A stretch of 64,000 nt of DNA from Acidovorax sp. T1 (lineage in GTDB: Bacteria; Pseudomonadota; Gammaproteobacteria; Burkholderiales; Burkholderiaceae_C), in contig NZ_CP021648.1 of assembly GCF_002176815.1 (NCBI RefSeq), forward strand, positions 310,001 through 374,000, in the 5' to 3' direction. Shown in pieces: positions 1-11,195 of this stretch (its first letter is position 1; each line of letters starts with the position of its first letter). The notes beneath the pieces were generated by a model. It was not told where the DNA came from and ran no database searches. It was given only the letters and a program-made list of their open reading frames with translations. Position numbers and translations under genes: made by a program.

Positions 1-2
1 GC

Positions 3-281
3 TTCGAGCTGAGTTCGCTGGTGGCGATCTCCATGATGGTCGACCGCGGCCTGGGCGTGGCCGTCGTGCCCGACACCGCGCTCGACTGGCCCGACGGCCA
101 CAACGTCGTGCGGCTGGCGCTGCCCGGACAGACCGAGTCGCGCCGCTTTGGCACGCTGTGGCTGCGCTCCTCGCCGCGGTTGGCACGCATACGCCGGCTG
201 GTCGAATGCGCCCAGGCGGTGGTGCTGGAGCGCGGCTATGCCGTTCCCGGCAGCAGGCCCTCTGCGGGTTATGCCGAATAG
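3..281 (+). CDS. LysR-type regulator, C-terminal fragment (runs off window start)
   Basis: The open frame enters from the left edge and ends in TAA at 281. The visible residues contain the stretch MMVDRGLGVAVVPDTA, which resembles the end of the LysR substrate-binding domain, where a 'G.Gia.lP' strand is usual. The DNA-binding half lies outside the window. The gene is co-directional with the pmd operon that starts 86 bp downstream, so it could be a pathway regulator of the PmdR kind, but position is the only support for that. It could also be an unrelated LysR gene. Confidence 0.7.
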   Translation, partial: FELSSLVAISMMVDRGLGVAVVPDTALDWPDGHNVVRLALPGQTESRRFGTLWLRSSPRLARIRRLVECAQAVVLERGYAVPGSRPSAGYAE

Positions 282-366
282 CTATACCTGCTAGCGGGCG
301 ATAAGGCTGGTGGGGTCCGCTGCAAGTGTTCAGAATGTGCAGCAATACACAGGAGAGACAACAGCA

Positions 367-1485
367 ATGCAAACGGCCATTCCCTGCCTTTTGATGCGTG
401 GCGGCACCTCGAAAGGCCCGTTCTTTCGCGCCGAAGACCTGCCGCAAGACCTGGCAACGCGCGACAAGGTGCTGCTCGCGGCGCTGGGTTCGCCCGACAA
501 GCGCCAGATCGACGGCATTGGCGGCGCCCACCCGCTGACCAGCAAGGTCGGCATGGTGTCGCTGAGCCAGCGCGAAGGCATTGATCTCGAATTCCTGTTT
601 GCCCAGCTCCAGCCCGAGAAAGACACCGTAGACACCACGCCCAACTGCGGCAACATGCTGGCCGCGGTCGTGCCGTTCGCTCTCGAGACCGGTATGGTCA
701 GCGCGCGCGGCGAGACCAGCACCTTTCGCGTGCTGACGCTCAACACCGACATGGCGGCCGACATCACGGTGCAGACGCCGGGCGGCCAGATTTCCTATGA
801 GGGCCAGGCGCGCATCGACGGCGCACCGGGCCAGTCGGCACCCGTGGACATCAGCTTTCTCGACACCGCGGGCTCGGTCTGCTCCAGCCTGCTGCCCACG
901 GGCCAGCCCAGGGACACCATCACCGTCACCGGAGAAGGCTTTGACGACTTCACGCTGGACGTGACCTGCATAGACAACGGCATGCCGCTGGTCATACTGC
1001 GCGCCGCCGACGTGGGCCGCACGGGCCAGGAAAGCGTTGCCGAACTCAATGCCGACACCGACCTCAAGCGCCGCATCGAGGCGCTGCGCCTGCAGATCTC
1101 GCAGCGCATGGGCCTGGGCGACGTGACGCAGAAGAACTACCCGAAGATGACGCTGATCGCGCCGCCCGCGCATGGCGGGGCGCTGACCACGCGCAGCTTC
1201 ATTCCCCACGCCTGCCATGACGCCATCGGCGTGCTTGCGGCGGTGACCGTGGGCACAGCGGTGAAGATGCCCGGCACGGTCTGCGAGGGCGTGGCCCAGG
1301 TGCCCCAGGGCGCGGGCAGCGTCACGGTCTCGGTCGAGCATCCCACGGGCGAGTTCAGCGTCACGCTGGACAGCGATCCGGACCAGCCTTCGGTCGTGAC
1401 CAAGGCCGCGCTGCTGCGCACCGCGCGCCTGCTGATGCGCGGCGAAGTGATGGTGCCGCGCAGCGCCTGGGACGGCAAGCGCTGA
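367..1485 (+). CDS. pmdU: 4-oxalomesaconate tautomerase (PrpF family)
   Basis: A 372-residue protein of the PrpF/DUF453 fold. The N-terminus CLLMRGGTSKGPFF and the internal TPNCGNML signature are typical of this family. In the protocatechuate 4,5-cleavage pathway it interconverts keto and enol forms of 4-oxalomesaconate before hydration. The open frame extends upstream to 310, but the ATG at 367 is preferred because an AGGAGAG ribosome site precedes it and the conserved N-terminus begins there. It is the first gene of an eight-gene co-directional cluster in the order pmdUKEFDABC, which matches the published Comamonas arrangement. A second PrpF-family gene lies at 48489-49580. Confidence 0.9.
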   Translation: MQTAIPCLLMRGGTSKGPFFRAEDLPQDLATRDKVLLAALGSPDKRQIDGIGGAHPLTSKVGMVSLSQREGIDLEFLFAQLQPEKDTVDTTPNCGNMLAAVVPFALETGMVSARGETSTFRVLTLNTDMAADITVQTPGGQISYEGQARIDGAPGQSAPVDISFLDTAGSVCSSLLPTGQPRDTITVTGEGFDDFTLDVTCIDNGMPLVILRAADVGRTGQESVAELNADTDLKRRIEALRLQISQRMGLGDVTQKNYPKMTLIAPPAHGGALTTRSFIPHACHDAIGVLAAVTVGTAVKMPGTVCEGVAQVPQGAGSVTVSVEHPTGEFSVTLDSDPDQPSVVTKAALLRTARLLMRGEVMVPRSAWDGKR

Positions 1486-1557
1486 TTGCCGGGCGCAAGA
1501 TGTTTGCAATGGCCAGCGTCGATCCGGGCGCCGGCCGCGAGAGTGAAGTGAAGCGTT

Positions 1558-2934
1558 ATGTCCTCCAAGTCCCCGCGTGAGACAGGCTCTGCCGTGAATG
1601 TGCAGACCCTGCTCAACGAACACCCGTTCTCGGGTTTCCAGTGGCGCATCTTCGCGCTGTGTTTCTTCATCGTGCTGCTCGACGGCTTCGACACTTCGGC
1701 CATCGGCTACATCGCCCCGCATCTGATGACCGAGTGGGGCGTGAGCAAGCCCGATCTCGCGCCGGTGCTCAGCGCCGCCTTGTTCGGCCTGGCCGCGGGC
1801 GCGCTCAGCGCCGGACCGCTGGCCGACAAGCTCGGCCGCAAGGTGGTGCTGGTCGGCTCGGTGGCGCTGTTTGCCCTGGCCTGCCTGGGTTCGGCGTTTT
1901 CGCCCAATCTGTGGACCCTCACGGCGCTGCGCTTCGTCACCGGCGTGGGTCTGGGCGCGGCCATGCCCAACGCGGTGACGCTGATGAGCGAGTACTGCCC
2001 CGACAGCCGGCGCGCGACGCTGACCAATGCGATGTTCTGCGGCTTTCCGCTGGGCGCGGCGTTTGGCGGCTTTCTCGCGGCCTGGATGATTCCACTGCTG
2101 GGCTGGCGCAGCGTGCTGATACTGGGTGGCGTGCTGCCGCTGGTGCTGGTCGCGCTGCTGCTGTGGCAATTGCCCGAGTCGGTGCGCTATATGGTGGCCA
2201 AAGGCTACCCGATGGAGCGCGTGCGCCGCGTGCTGCTGCGCATCGCGGGCGACAGCGTCAAGAGCGTGCAGCGCTTCGTGCTGACCGAGACCGCGCCGGA
2301 GTCGGACGCCAAGAGCGGCATAGGCGTGGTGCTGTCGGCGCAGTACCGCGTGGGCTCGGTCATGATGTGGCTGGCCTATTTCATGGGCCTGGTGATCTTC
2401 TATGCGCTGATCAACTGGATGCCCATCCTGTTTCGCGACGCCGGCCTGGACCCCAAGACCGGCGCGCTGGTCGCGGCGCTGTTCCCGCTGGGCGGCGTAG
2501 GCGCGGTGTTCTTCGGCTGGCTGATGGACCGCTTCAATGCCACGCGCATCATTGCCGTCGGCTATGCGCTGACTGCGGTGTCGATCTGGTGGATAGGCCA
2601 GACCGCGGGCAACCTCGGCTGGCTGGTGGTGTCGGTGTTTCTTGCCGGCACGATCATGAACACCGCCCAGTCGTCGATGCCGGCGCTGGCTGCGGCCTTC
2701 TATCCGACGCGCGGCCGGGCCACGGGCGTGGCCTGGATGCTGGGCATAGGCCGCTTCGGCGGCATTGCCGGCTCGTTCCTGGTTGCCGAGCTGTCGGCGC
2801 GCCACCTTGGTTTCAGCGAGATCTTCAGCGTGGTTGCGGTGGCCGGCCTGGTCGCCACCGGCGCGCTGATCGTCAAGGAAGTTTTCAGTCCCAAGCCCCA
2901 TGGCGAGACCGTGGGCCGCACCGCCGCGCATTAA
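1558..2934 (+). CDS. pmdK: MFS aromatic acid:H+ symporter, probable protocatechuate/4-hydroxybenzoate transporter
   Basis: A 458-residue, 12-helix major facilitator. TM1 contains LLDGFDTSAIGYIAP, matching the D-G-[YF]-D motif of the aromatic acid:H+ symporter (PcaK) family. The loop motif GPLADKLGRK lies between TM2 and TM3, and a second copy (WLMDRFNATR) opens the C-terminal half. It sits between pmdU and pmdE, 30 bp before the next gene, so it is part of the operon and most likely imports the pathway's aromatic acids across the inner membrane. The exact substrate cannot be read from sequence. The ribosome site is weak (GAAG). Confidence 0.88.
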   Translation: MSSKSPRETGSAVNVQTLLNEHPFSGFQWRIFALCFFIVLLDGFDTSAIGYIAPHLMTEWGVSKPDLAPVLSAALFGLAAGALSAGPLADKLGRKVVLVGSVALFALACLGSAFSPNLWTLTALRFVTGVGLGAAMPNAVTLMSEYCPDSRRATLTNAMFCGFPLGAAFGGFLAAWMIPLLGWRSVLILGGVLPLVLVALLLWQLPESVRYMVAKGYPMERVRRVLLRIAGDSVKSVQRFVLTETAPESDAKSGIGVVLSAQYRVGSVMMWLAYFMGLVIFYALINWMPILFRDAGLDPKTGALVAALFPLGGVGAVFFGWLMDRFNATRIIAVGYALTAVSIWWIGQTAGNLGWLVVSVFLAGTIMNTAQSSMPALAAAFYPTRGRATGVAWMLGIGRFGGIAGSFLVAELSARHLGFSEIFSVVAVAGLVATGALIVKEVFSPKPHGETVGRTAAH

Positions 2935-2964
2935 GCCCATTCAGAATTACAGGAGAACATTGCG

Positions 2965-3993
2965 ATGATCATTGACGTACACGGCCACTACACCACGGCT
3001 CCCGCAGCGCTGGGCGCCTGGCGCGACCTGCAGATTGCCGGCCTCAAGGACCCCAGCCAGGCCCCGTCGGCCAGTTCGCTGAAGATCAGCGACGACGAGA
3101 TCCGCGACACCATAGAGAACAACCAGCTCAAGCTGATGAAGCAGCGCGGCTCCGACCTGACGATCTTCAGCCCGCGCGCCAGCTTCATGGCCCACCACAT
3201 CGGCGACTTCGAGACTTCGTCGACCTGGGCGGCGATCTGCAACGAGCTGTGCTATCGCGTCAGCGAACTGTTTCCCGAGCACTTCATTCCCGCGGCCATG
3301 CTGCCGCAGTCGCCGGGCGTCGATCCCGCGACCTGCATTCCCGAGCTGGTGAAATGCGTGGAGCAATACGGCAACGTGGGCATCAACCTCAACCCCGATC
3401 CCTCGGGCGGCCACTGGACTTCGCCGCCGCTGTCGGACCGCAGCTGGTATCCCATCTACGAGAAGATGGTCGAGTACGACATTCCCGCGATGGTCCACGT
3501 GAGCACCAGCTGCAACAGCTGCTTCCACACCACGGGCGCGCACTACCTGAACGCCGACACCACGGCCTTCATGCAATGCCTGACCAGCGACCTGTTCAAG
3601 GACTTCCCCACGCTCAAGTTCCTGATCCCGCATGGCGGCGGCGCCGTGCCCTACCACTGGGGCCGTTTTCGCGGCCTGGCGCAGGAACTGAAAAAACCGC
3701 TGCTCGACGAGCACCTGCTCAACAACATCTTCTTCGACACCTGCGTCTACCACCAGCCGGGCATTGATTTGCTCACCAAGGTGATCCCGGTCAAGAACAT
3801 TTTGTTTGCCAGCGAGATGATTGGCGCGGTGCGCGGCATCGATCCGACCACGGGCCATTACTACGACGACACCAAGCGCTACATCGAGGACACGGTGAAC
3901 CTCAACGAGGAAGAGCGCTTCCAGGTCTACGAAGGCAATGCGCGCCGCGTGTTCACGCGCCTCGACGCCGCGCTCAAGAAGAAGGGCCTGTAA
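2965..3993 (+). CDS. pmdE: 4-oxalomesaconate hydratase (amidohydrolase superfamily)
   Basis: A 342-residue metal-dependent amidohydrolase-fold protein of the LigJ type. The metal-binding start [11 protein letters not shown], the central HVSTSCN segment and [15 protein letters not shown] are the recognisable family features. It adds water to 4-oxalomesaconate to give 4-carboxy-4-hydroxy-2-oxoadipate (CHA). An AGGAG ribosome site lies 9 bp upstream of the ATG. It is followed after 29 bp by the CHA aldolase gene that uses its product, which supports the assignment. Confidence 0.9.
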   Translation: MIIDVHGHYTTAPAALGAWRDLQIAGLKDPSQAPSASSLKISDDEIRDTIENNQLKLMKQRGSDLTIFSPRASFMAHHIGDFETSSTWAAICNELCYRVSELFPEHFIPAAMLPQSPGVDPATCIPELVKCVEQYGNVGINLNPDPSGGHWTSPPLSDRSWYPIYEKMVEYDIPAMVHVSTSCNSCFHTTGAHYLNADTTAFMQCLTSDLFKDFPTLKFLIPHGGGAVPYHWGRFRGLAQELKKPLLDEHLLNNIFFDTCVYHQPGIDLLTKVIPVKNILFASEMIGAVRGIDPTTGHYYDDTKRYIEDTVNLNEEERFQVYEGNARRVFTRLDAALKKKGL

Positions 3994-4022
3994 GCAGGCC
4001 GACAACAGACAGGAGACTAGCA

Positions 4023-4706
4023 ATGTACGAACTCGGTGTGGTTTACCGCAATATCGAACGTGCCGACAAGGCGGCCGCCGACGGCCTGGCAGCATTGGGC
4101 TCGGCAACGGTGCACGAGGCCATGGGCCGCGTGGGCCTGCTCAAGCCCTATATGCGTCCCATCTATGCGGGTCAGCAGGTGTCGGGCACGGCCGTCACCG
4201 TGCTGCTGCAGCCCGGCGACAACTGGATGATGCATGTCGTTGCCGAGCAGATCCAGCCCGGCGACGTGGTCGTCGCGGCCATCACTTCGGAATGCACGGA
4301 CGGCTATTTCGGCGACCTGCTGGCCACCAGCTTCCAGGCGCGCGGCGCGCGCGCGCTGATCATCGACGCCGGCGTGCGCGATGTGAAGACACTGCAGGAA
4401 ATGAACTTCCCGGTCTGGAGCCGCGCCATCTCGTCGCGCGGCACGATCAAGGCGACGCTGGGCTCGGTCAACATTCCCGTGGTCTGCGCCGGCATGTGGG
4501 TCACTCCCGGCGACGTGATCGTCGCCGATGACGACGGCGTGGTCTGCGTGCCCGCGGCCAGGGCCGTCGCCACGCTGGAGGCCGCGCAAAAGCGCGAGAG
4601 CTTCGAAGGCGAAAAGCGCGCCAAGCTGGCCTCGGGCGTGCTGGGCCTCGACATGTACAAGATGCGCGAGCCGCTGGCCCAGGCAGGCCTGCGTTACATC
4701 GACTGA
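4023..4706 (+). CDS. pmdF: 4-carboxy-4-hydroxy-2-oxoadipate aldolase (HMG/CHA aldolase)
   Basis: A 227-residue protein of the RraA-like class II pyruvate aldolase family. The catalytic Arg-Asp pair is visible in [12 protein letters not shown], and the metal/pyruvate region [12 protein letters not shown] follows. It splits CHA to pyruvate and oxaloacetate and can also act on 4-hydroxy-4-methyl-2-oxoglutarate. It is the last enzyme of the pathway although encoded mid-operon. An AGGAG site sits 8 bp before the ATG, and the next gene starts 13 bp after the stop. Confidence 0.92.
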   Translation: MYELGVVYRNIERADKAAADGLAALGSATVHEAMGRVGLLKPYMRPIYAGQQVSGTAVTVLLQPGDNWMMHVVAEQIQPGDVVVAAITSECTDGYFGDLLATSFQARGARALIIDAGVRDVKTLQEMNFPVWSRAISSRGTIKATLGSVNIPVVCAGMWVTPGDVIVADDDGVVCVPAARAVATLEAAQKRESFEGEKRAKLASGVLGLDMYKMREPLAQAGLRYID

Positions 4707-4719
4707 AGGACTGCAAAAA

Positions 4720-5637
4720 ATGGCAAATTTTGAAAAGACCCCCGGCTGGCTCGACTGGTACAGCGGCCCGGCCAAGCCGAAATTCCAGGTGCCCGCGGGC
4801 GCGGTCGATGCCCATTGCCATGTGTTTGGCCCGGGCAACGAATTCCCGTTCGCGCCCGAGCGCAAGTACACGCCCTGCGACGCCAGCAAGCAGCAGCTGT
4901 TTGCGCTGCGCGACCATCTGGGCTTTGCGCGCAATGTGATCGTGCAGGCCACCTGCCACGGTGCCGACAACAGCGCCATGGTCGATGCCTGCAAGTCCGC
5001 GGGCGGCAAGGCGCGCGGCGTGGCCACCGTGAAGCGCAGCATCAGTGATGAAGAGCTGCAGGCGCTGCATGACGCCGGCGTGCGCGGCGTGCGCTTCAAC
5101 TTCGTCAAGCGCCTGGTCGACTTCACGCCCAAGGACGAGCTGCTCGAAATCGCCGGCCGCATCCAGAAGCTGGGCTGGCATGTGGTGATCTACTTCGAGG
5201 CCGTCGACCTGCCCGAGCTGTGGGATTTCTTCACCAGCCTGCCGACCACGGTGGTCGTGGACCACATGGGCCGCCCCGATGTGAGCAAGCCCATCGACGG
5301 CCCCGAGTTCGAGCTGTTTCTCAAGTTCATGCGCGAGCACCCCAATGTCTGGAGCAAGGTCTCGTGCCCCGAGCGCCTGTCCATCACCGGCCCCAAGGCG
5401 CTTGATGGCGAACAGAATGCCTACCAGGACGTGGTGCCGTTCGCGCGCCGTGTGGTCGAGGAGTTCCCCGATCGCGTGCTGTGGGGCACCGACTGGCCGC
5501 ACCCCAACCTCAAGGACCATATGCCCGACGACGGCCTGCTGGTGGACTTCATTCCCCACATCGCGCCCACGGCCGAACTGCAGCGCAAGCTGCTGGTGGA
5601 CAATCCCATGCGTCTTTACTGGCCAGAGGAAGTCTGA
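4720..5637 (+). CDS. pmdD: 2-pyrone-4,6-dicarboxylate hydrolase
   Basis: A 305-residue LigI-type amidohydrolase that opens 2-pyrone-4,6-dicarboxylate (PDC) to 4-oxalomesaconate. The motif DAHCHVFGP near residue 30 and the C-terminal WGTDWPHPN segment are diagnostic. The reading frame stays open back to 4528, but that extension overlaps pmdF. The start chosen at 4720 has a purine-rich ribosome site (GAAGGA) and gives the family's usual length. Its stop is 2 bp before the pmdA start, so translation is probably coupled. Confidence 0.92.
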   Translation: MANFEKTPGWLDWYSGPAKPKFQVPAGAVDAHCHVFGPGNEFPFAPERKYTPCDASKQQLFALRDHLGFARNVIVQATCHGADNSAMVDACKSAGGKARGVATVKRSISDEELQALHDAGVRGVRFNFVKRLVDFTPKDELLEIAGRIQKLGWHVVIYFEAVDLPELWDFFTSLPTTVVVDHMGRPDVSKPIDGPEFELFLKFMREHPNVWSKVSCPERLSITGPKALDGEQNAYQDVVPFARRVVEEFPDRVLWGTDWPHPNLKDHMPDDGLLVDFIPHIAPTAELQRKLLVDNPMRLYWPEEV

Positions 5638-5639
5638 TC

Positions 5640-6083
5640 ATGGCTCTGCATAAACCCTATACCGATGTGCCCGGCACCATCATCTTTGACGCCCAGCAGT
5701 CCCGCAAGGGCTACTGGCTCAACCAGTTCTGCATGTCGCTGATGAAGGCCGAGAACCGCGCGCGCTTCAAGGCCGACGAGCGCGCCTACCTCGACGAGTG
5801 GGCGATGACCGAAGAGCAGAAGCAGGCCGTGCTCGCGCGCGACCTGAACTGGTGCATGCGCACCGGCGGCAACATCTACTTTCTGGCCAAGATCGGCGCG
5901 ACCGACGGCAAGAGCTTCCAGCAGATGGCAGGCTCTATGACCGGCATGACCGAAGACGAATACCGCGCCATGATGCTTGCCGGCGGCCGCTCGGCCAACG
6001 GCAACCGCGTTGTCGGCGAAGACGGCGACGCCCAGGCGCACCGCCAGCCCCAAGGAAACTCTGCCCGCAAGGAGGGCAACTGA
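5640..6083 (+). CDS. pmdA: protocatechuate 4,5-dioxygenase, alpha (small) subunit
   Basis: A 147-residue LigA-type small subunit of the extradiol protocatechuate 4,5-dioxygenase. It is all-helical and contains NLNWCMRTGGNIYFLAKIGA, which closes over the active site of the beta subunit. The start at 5640 (GGAAG ribosome site inside the end of pmdD) is preferred over the longer open frame from 5481. The stop is immediately followed by the beta-subunit ATG, as expected for a 1:1 heteromer. Confidence 0.94.
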   Translation: MALHKPYTDVPGTIIFDAQQSRKGYWLNQFCMSLMKAENRARFKADERAYLDEWAMTEEQKQAVLARDLNWCMRTGGNIYFLAKIGATDGKSFQQMAGSMTGMTEDEYRAMMLAGGRSANGNRVVGEDGDAQAHRQPQGNSARKEGN

Positions 6084-7906
<1,823 letters not shown>

Positions 7907-7943
7907 AGCTTCGGGCAAGCTTGCCTGACTTCGCAACCCCACG

Positions 7944-7982
7944 GCCAGCGCCTGCAGACAGCAGGCGCTGGCTTTGCCTTTT
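7944..7982 (+). terminator. Rho-independent terminator of the pmd operon
   Basis: A perfect 12-bp stem (GCCAGCGCCTGC with its exact complement) closes a 5-nt AGACA loop and is followed by the T-rich run TTTGCCTTTT. It sits between pmdC and the aldo/keto reductase gene, so the reductase is probably transcribed separately or by read-through. Confidence 0.85.
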
Positions 7983-7995
7983 CAAGGATTGACCC

Positions 7996-9009
7996 ATGCA
8001 GACACGCAAAATCGGCCCCTTCGACGTCACTTCCGTCGGTCTGGGCTGCATGAATCTGAGCCATGCCTACGGCACGCCGCCCAGCGCCGAGCAGGGCCGC
8101 GAGCTGCTCGCCCATGCGCTCGACCAGGGCGTGACGCTGTTCGACACCGCGGCCCTCTACGGCTTTGGCGCGAATGAAACCTTGGTCGGCCCGGTGCTGG
8201 CGCCGCACCGCGACCGCATCACGCTGTGCAGCAAGGGCGGCATGGCCGGGGTGGTGGGCGAGGACGGCGTGACGCGCCGCGTGATCGATGGCCGGCCGGC
8301 CACGCTGCGGCGCAATTGCGAGGACAGCCTGCGCCGCCTGGGCACCGACGTGATCGACCTCTACTACCTGCACCGCTGGGACAAGTCGGTGCCTATCGAG
8401 GAATCGGTGGGCGAGATGGGCCGGCTGCTGCAGGAGGGCAAGGTGCGCGCGCTGGGCCTGTCCGAAGTCTCGGCCGAGACGCTTTCGCGCGCCCACCGCG
8501 AGCACCCGATCACCGCGCTGCAAAGCGAGTACTCGCTGTGGTCGCGCAACGCCGAACTCGGCACGCTGCAGCGCTGCGCCGAGCTGGGCATTGCCTATGT
8601 GGCTTTCAGTCCGCTGGGCCGTGGCTTTCTGGGCGGCGATCTGCTCGATGCGGCGACGCTGGGCGAAAAGGACGTGCGCACGGCCATGCCGCGTTTCTCG
8701 GCGGAAAACTACCCGCGCAACCTGCGTCTGCTCGCGCCCATGCGCGAGATCGCCGAACAGGCCGACTGCAGCCTGGCCGCGCTGGCGATTGCCTGGGTGT
8801 TGCACCAGGGCGAGCATGTGATCGCGCTGCCCGGCACCACGCAGCGCAAGCACCTGGATGAAGACCTGCATGGCGCCGAAATCAAGCTGTCTAGCGCCCA
8901 GCTCGAGCAACTCGACGCGCTGTTCCAGCCATCGGCGATCGTCGGCAGCCGCTACGCGCCGCAGGGGCACCGCGAAGTCGATACCGAGGAATTCGTGCGC
9001 GCCGACTGA
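7996..9009 (+). CDS. aldo/keto reductase
   Basis: A 337-residue AKR-fold oxidoreductase similar to the YajO/AKR13 type. The catalytic residues are visible in order: Asp and Tyr in FDTAALYGFGANE, Lys in LCSKGGM, His in YYLHRWD. The C-terminal ALPGTTQRKHLDED is the usual NADPH-binding loop. An AAGGA ribosome site precedes the ATG. It follows the pmd operon but is separated by a terminator; a role in aromatic catabolism is not shown by the sequence and the substrate is unknown. Confidence 0.85.
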   Translation: MQTRKIGPFDVTSVGLGCMNLSHAYGTPPSAEQGRELLAHALDQGVTLFDTAALYGFGANETLVGPVLAPHRDRITLCSKGGMAGVVGEDGVTRRVIDGRPATLRRNCEDSLRRLGTDVIDLYYLHRWDKSVPIEESVGEMGRLLQEGKVRALGLSEVSAETLSRAHREHPITALQSEYSLWSRNAELGTLQRCAELGIAYVAFSPLGRGFLGGDLLDAATLGEKDVRTAMPRFSAENYPRNLRLLAPMREIAEQADCSLAALAIAWVLHQGEHVIALPGTTQRKHLDEDLHGAEIKLSSAQLEQLDALFQPSAIVGSRYAPQGHREVDTEEFVRAD

Positions 9010-9033
9010 GCGCCTGGCGTGCAAGCCATGTAA

Positions 9034-9069
9034 AAAGCCGCTGCAGTTGCCTGCAGCGGCTTTCTTTTC
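9034..9069. terminator. Bidirectional terminator between aldo/keto reductase and Bug genes
   Basis: A 13-bp stem (AAAGCCGCTGCAG with its complement) has a 4-nt loop, A's on the left and a T-rich tail on the right. It lies between two convergent genes and can serve both strands. Confidence 0.85.
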
Positions 9070-9097
9070 CAGCACCCGGCAATACCGGGCGCCCGGA

Positions 9098-10099
9098 TCA
9101 CAGCTCCAGGTTCGCGCGCCGGATCACGTCCCCAAAGCGCTTGTTCTCTTCGACCATGAAGGTCTTGAATTCCTGCGGTGTCGGGAAGTAGTTCTCGTAG
9201 CCGAAGGTCTGGAACTTGGGCTGCACATCGGGCTCGGCCAGCGCCTTCATGGTGTCGCGGCGGATCTTGTCGACCACGGCCGCGGGCGTGCTCTTGGACA
9301 CTGCAAACGCGTTCCAGCCGGTGACGATGGCATTGGCCGGGCCGCCCGATTCGGCGACCGTGGGAACGTCTTCGTAGCCCTTGAGGCGGTGGGGCGCGAG
9401 CACGGCTAGGAAGCGCAGCTTGCCCGAACGCGCGAGCGGACCCGCGGTGCCGGACGATCCCAGCGCGAACGCGAGCTCGCCCGTGGCGACGCTGGTGTAG
9501 AGCTGGCTGGTTTCCTTGTAGATCACATGCTCCATCTTGGTGCCGGTCAGCGATTCGAGCAGCGCCGAGCCCAGGTGCACGGGATTGCCCACGGACCACG
9601 AGCCGTAGTTGAGCTTGCCGGGACGCGCCTTGGCATCGGCAATCAGGTCGGCGACGGTCTTGTAAGGGCTGTCGGTCGCGACGCAGACGAAGAAGAAGGT
9701 GCGAAACAGCGGCAGAACGACTTCGAAGTCCTTGTCGATGTTGTAGGGCAGCTTCTTGAACAGGTGGGGGTAGGCCGCGAGGTGGACGTTGTCCAGCTGG
9801 ATGATGTCCGTGCCGTCGGTCGCGCCGCGCTTGAACGCATCGATGGCGATGAAACCGTTGCCGCCGGGGCGGTTCTCGACGATCACCGGCTGGTTCCAAA
9901 GGCGCGACAGCTTGTCTGCGACCAGGCGCGAGGTGCCGTCGGGGCCGCCGCCCACGGGAAACGGATTGATGATGCGCACCTGCTTGGTGGGCCAGTTGGT
10001 CGCGGTCTGGGCGCGTGCCGGGGCCATGGCGCCGAGCGCGAGCGCGCCCAACGCAAGGCCGGCGCTGCGGCGGTTCATTTGACGTGTGTCTATGGTCAT
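9098..10099 (-). CDS. Bug/TctC-family tripartite tricarboxylate-type solute-binding protein
   Basis: A 333-residue periplasmic binding protein. A signal sequence with a hydrophobic core (LALGALALGAMAPARAQ) is followed by the family start WPTKQVRIINPFPVGGGPDGTSR and VIVENRPGGNG. These proteins bind carboxylates or small aromatics, often without a dedicated membrane partner. It is divergent from a LysR gene, with about 165 bp between them, which suggests that regulator controls it. No TctA/TctB genes are present. The ligand is unknown; protocatechuate-related acids are plausible from context only. Confidence 0.88.
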   Translation of the reverse strand: MTIDTRQMNRRSAGLALGALALGAMAPARAQTATNWPTKQVRIINPFPVGGGPDGTSRLVADKLSRLWNQPVIVENRPGGNGFIAIDAFKRGATDGTDIIQLDNVHLAAYPHLFKKLPYNIDKDFEVVLPLFRTFFFVCVATDSPYKTVADLIADAKARPGKLNYGSWSVGNPVHLGSALLESLTGTKMEHVIYKETSQLYTSVATGELAFALGSSGTAGPLARSGKLRFLAVLAPHRLKGYEDVPTVAESGGPANAIVTGWNAFAVSKSTPAAVVDKIRRDTMKALAEPDVQPKFQTFGYENYFPTPQEFKTFMVEENKRFGDVIRRANLEL

Positions 10100-10264
10100 T
10101 TTGTCTCCGTTATCGGCTGATCGCGTTTTTTAGCGCGTTCGCTCTTGTGCAGGCTAGGGGCGAACGCAGCTTATTCTGCATTGTGGCAGGCCGGCCGGTA
10201 TTACCTAGACGCCCGCCTCTCTACCAGCTATAGCAAAATGGCATGGTTACAGTTTGAGTGCGCC

Positions 10265-11173
10265 ATGAATCTTCAGCAGATAGAAACTTTTGTCCAGGTG
10301 GCCGAGACCGGCAGCTTCAGCAAGGCCGCGCTCTTGCTCGATATTGCGCAGCCGGCGCTCAGCCGCCAGGTGCGCACCCTGGAAATCGAGCTGCGCGAGA
10401 CCTTGCTGATACGCACCGGCCGCGGCGTGACGCTTACCGACGCGGGCCGGCGCCTGCTCGAGCATGGCCATGCCATCATGCAGCGCGTGGCCCTGGCCAA
10501 GGAAGACCTGGGCAGCCAGCGCGACGAACCCGTGGGGCGCATCGTGGTCGGTCTTCCGCCCAGCCTCGCGCGCCGGCTCACGCTGCCGCTGATCGATGTC
10601 TTCAGCCGTGAAATGCCCAAGGCGGGCCTGGCCGTGGTCGAAGGCTTTTCGGTCAACATGGCCGAATGGCTCACATCGGGGCGCATGGACCTGGCCCTGG
10701 TCTACACGCCCGAGCCCCAGCCCCAGGTCGAGGTCACGCCCGTGCTCGAGGAGCGGCTATGCCTTATAGGACCGGCGAGCATGGGCCATCGCACTGCAGT
10801 GCGCTTCGAGGAGCTCTCGGGCTATCCGCTGGTCATGCCGCAGCGCGGCCAGATCTTCCGCAAGCTGATGGAAGCCCAGGCGACGCTGTCGCAGGTCAAG
10901 CTCAACGTGGTCTGGGAAGTTTCCAGCGTCCCCGCCATCCTGGACCTGGTGCGTGGCGGCTACGGCTATGCGGCGCTCACGGCGAGTGCGCTCAGCAGCC
11001 ATGACCATCAGGACGAGCTGGCCTGCATTCCCATCGAGTCACCGGGCATAGTGAGCACGCTGTGCATGGCGCAGTCGGCAAAGAAGAAAAGCACGCCGCT
11101 GATACGCCGCACTTCGGAGTTGCTGCGTGGCCTGTGCCTGGAGGCGGCTGTGAGGCCTTTGAAGGGGGAGTGA
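10265..11173 (+). CDS. LysR-type transcriptional regulator, candidate regulator of the adjacent pmd/Bug genes
   Basis: A 302-residue LysR protein. The N-terminal winged HTH reads MNLQQIETFVQVAETGSFSK, then AALLLDIAQPALSRQVR, followed by an effector-binding domain. The start at 10265 is chosen because LysR proteins begin at this M-[ND]-L-x-Q; the upstream open frame from 10145 has no family similarity. It is divergent from the Bug gene at 9098-10099 and lies about 2.4 kb downstream of the pmd operon. It could be a PmdR-type activator, but no binding site was proven. Confidence 0.85.
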   Translation: MNLQQIETFVQVAETGSFSKAALLLDIAQPALSRQVRTLEIELRETLLIRTGRGVTLTDAGRRLLEHGHAIMQRVALAKEDLGSQRDEPVGRIVVGLPPSLARRLTLPLIDVFSREMPKAGLAVVEGFSVNMAEWLTSGRMDLALVYTPEPQPQVEVTPVLEERLCLIGPASMGHRTAVRFEELSGYPLVMPQRGQIFRKLMEAQATLSQVKLNVVWEVSSVPAILDLVRGGYGYAALTASALSSHDHQDELACIPIESPGIVSTLCMAQSAKKKSTPLIRRTSELLRGLCLEAAVRPLKGE

Positions 11174-11195
11174 CTGGGAGGCCTGGCCTCACAGC
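11147..11195. terminator. Hairpin across convergent LysR/IclR gene ends
   Basis: A perfect 11-bp inverted repeat (GCTGTGAGGCC and complement) with a 27-nt loop spans both stop codons. There is no T-tract, so intrinsic termination is uncertain. The convergent position suggests an end-of-transcript structure. Confidence 0.4.

Noticed and set aside
1641..2975. A 444-codon open frame in another frame of pmdK
   Set aside because: Arg/Ala/Gly-rich translation typical of a shadow frame in high-G+C DNA; pmdK itself has clear MFS motifs.
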